Source of the DNA: an uncultured Clostridia bacterium
Lineage (GTDB): Bacteria > Bacillota > Clostridia > RGIG6154
DNA length: 22,670 nt
Assembly (NCBI GenBank): GCA_934446135.1
Contig: CAKSDT010000018.1
Location: forward strand, 1 to 22,670
Direction of reading: 5' to 3'
Shown: positions 22,111 to 22,670 of the stretch, piece after piece
Numbering within the stretch: position 1 is the stretch's first letter
How the letters are laid out: each line of letters starts with the position of its first letter
The notes under the pieces: model-generated
The model's input: the letters and a program-made list of their open reading frames with translations, nothing else
The model's database searches: none
What the model was told of the DNA's origin: nothing
Program-made: the position numbers and the translations under genes

Positions 22111-22670
22111 AAAAGATATTATGTCTTTTAATAGCAATCACTTTGCTTTTATGTTCGTGCGGTAAGGAAAAGGAAGATAAGGATATCGTTATAGGTTCGG
22201 TAAACGGAACAGAGATGAACCTTGAAGATTATAAGGCGGTATTAGATGATGTTTTAAACTATGTTTATTCAACATATTCAGACGGAAAACTGTCTCAGGA
22301 CGACTTTTTCAAAAAAGGAAAGGTTAAAGATAAAGACGCATTTTCTTTTGCAAAGGATTATGCTTTTGACAAACTTTGTGATATTGAAATTGCGGTTCAA
22401 ATGGCAAATTCACAAGGCATAATTTATGAGACTTTGGGTGATGAGGGAAATGATTTTACAAAGTCAACATCTGATATACAAAAAAAGATTCTTGCACAGG
22501 ATGAACTGTTTAAATTTATGACTTCGGGAACTCAGGCACCGTGTTATGTGTCGGACGGTGAACTTAAAGCATATGAAAAAGAAAACCCGGATGAATTTAA
22601 AGGGGAACAAATTAATTATATTTTGTACCGTGAACTCTTTGTGAGAAAGAAAACCGACAAAGGCGTAAAA
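22107..22670 (+). CDS. PrsA/SurA-like lipoprotein foldase, 3' end beyond window
   Basis: The first 188 codons of a lipoprotein start at GTG 22107, overlapping the mfd stop (GTGA), with GGGAG 11 bases upstream. The signal peptide MKKILCLLIAITLLLCSC has lipobox LCSC with Cys18, so the mature protein is anchored outside the membrane. The text after it, IGSVNGTEMNLEDYKAVLDDVLNYV, resembles the SurA-N/PrsA chaperone start (VNG followed by a long helical region). Gene order mfd-prsA-like is common in Firmicutes, which supports a parvulin-type or chaperone-only foldase. The catalytic PPIase domain, if present, would lie beyond 22670, so enzymatic activity cannot be judged. Confidence 0.7.
   Translation, partial: MKKILCLLIAITLLLCSCGKEKEDKDIVIGSVNGTEMNLEDYKAVLDDVLNYVYSTYSDGKLSQDDFFKKGKVKDKDAFSFAKDYAFDKLCDIEIAVQMANSQGIIYETLGDEGNDFTKSTSDIQKKILAQDELFKFMTSGTQAPCYVSDGELKAYEKENPDEFKGEQINYILYRELFVRKKTDKGVK

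Noticed and set aside
1..22670. CRISPR arrays, prophage genes, toxin-antitoxin or defence systems
   Set aside because: No regularly spaced repeats and no proteins of those families appear; coding DNA is housekeeping throughout.

Overview
The window looks like chromosomal DNA of a low-GC, Gram-positive Firmicute, most likely class Clostridia. The DNA is AT-rich, and ribosome-binding sites are strong AGGAGG types. Promoters follow the sigma-A pattern with 17-bp spacers. There are two lipoprotein signal peptides, a zinc-finger ClpE-type ATPase, a zinc-ligand (C+) ribosomal protein S18, and the murG-pth-mfd-foldase gene string typical of Firmicutes. Nearly all of it is housekeeping DNA. I see no prophage, CRISPR array, rRNA or tRNA gene.

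Layout: yggS (leftward) is divergent from mreB. The rpsF-ssb-rpsR operon follows, driven by a perfect consensus promoter that overlaps the mreB stop codon. A leftward lipoprotein gene (LamG-like plus copper-amine-oxidase-N-like domains) is divergent from an OGG1-type 8-oxoguanine glycosylase gene. Next come a clpE-like gene and an SGNH hydrolase gene. A 338-bp intergenic stretch (8077-8414) holds a 326-bp element bounded by 35-bp inverted repeats and full of hairpins. Leftward mscL is divergent from yhbY. Leftward pnp lies downstream of rpsO, and both genes have structured leaders. A small leftward membrane-protein gene of unknown function precedes rpsO. From 12384 to the end there is a long rightward run: pgcA-like phosphoglucomutase, comM/yifB, glmU, murG, pth, mfd and the start of a PrsA/SurA-like lipoprotein foldase.

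How the genes work together: the rightward run joins glucose-1-phosphate supply, UDP-GlcNAc synthesis (GlmU) and its use in lipid II synthesis (MurG) to translation rescue (Pth), transcription-coupled repair (Mfd) and probably secretion folding. The S6/SSB/S18 and S15/PNPase groups are classical translation and RNA-decay operons.

The least explained parts are non-coding: the inverted-repeat element at 8084-8409, which may carry a ~200-nt structured RNA; a nested helix leader on rpsO; and a ~21-bp imperfect hairpin ahead of pnp, which recalls the RNase III/PNPase control known in Escherichia coli. All statements come from reading the sequence; no searches or folding programs were run.
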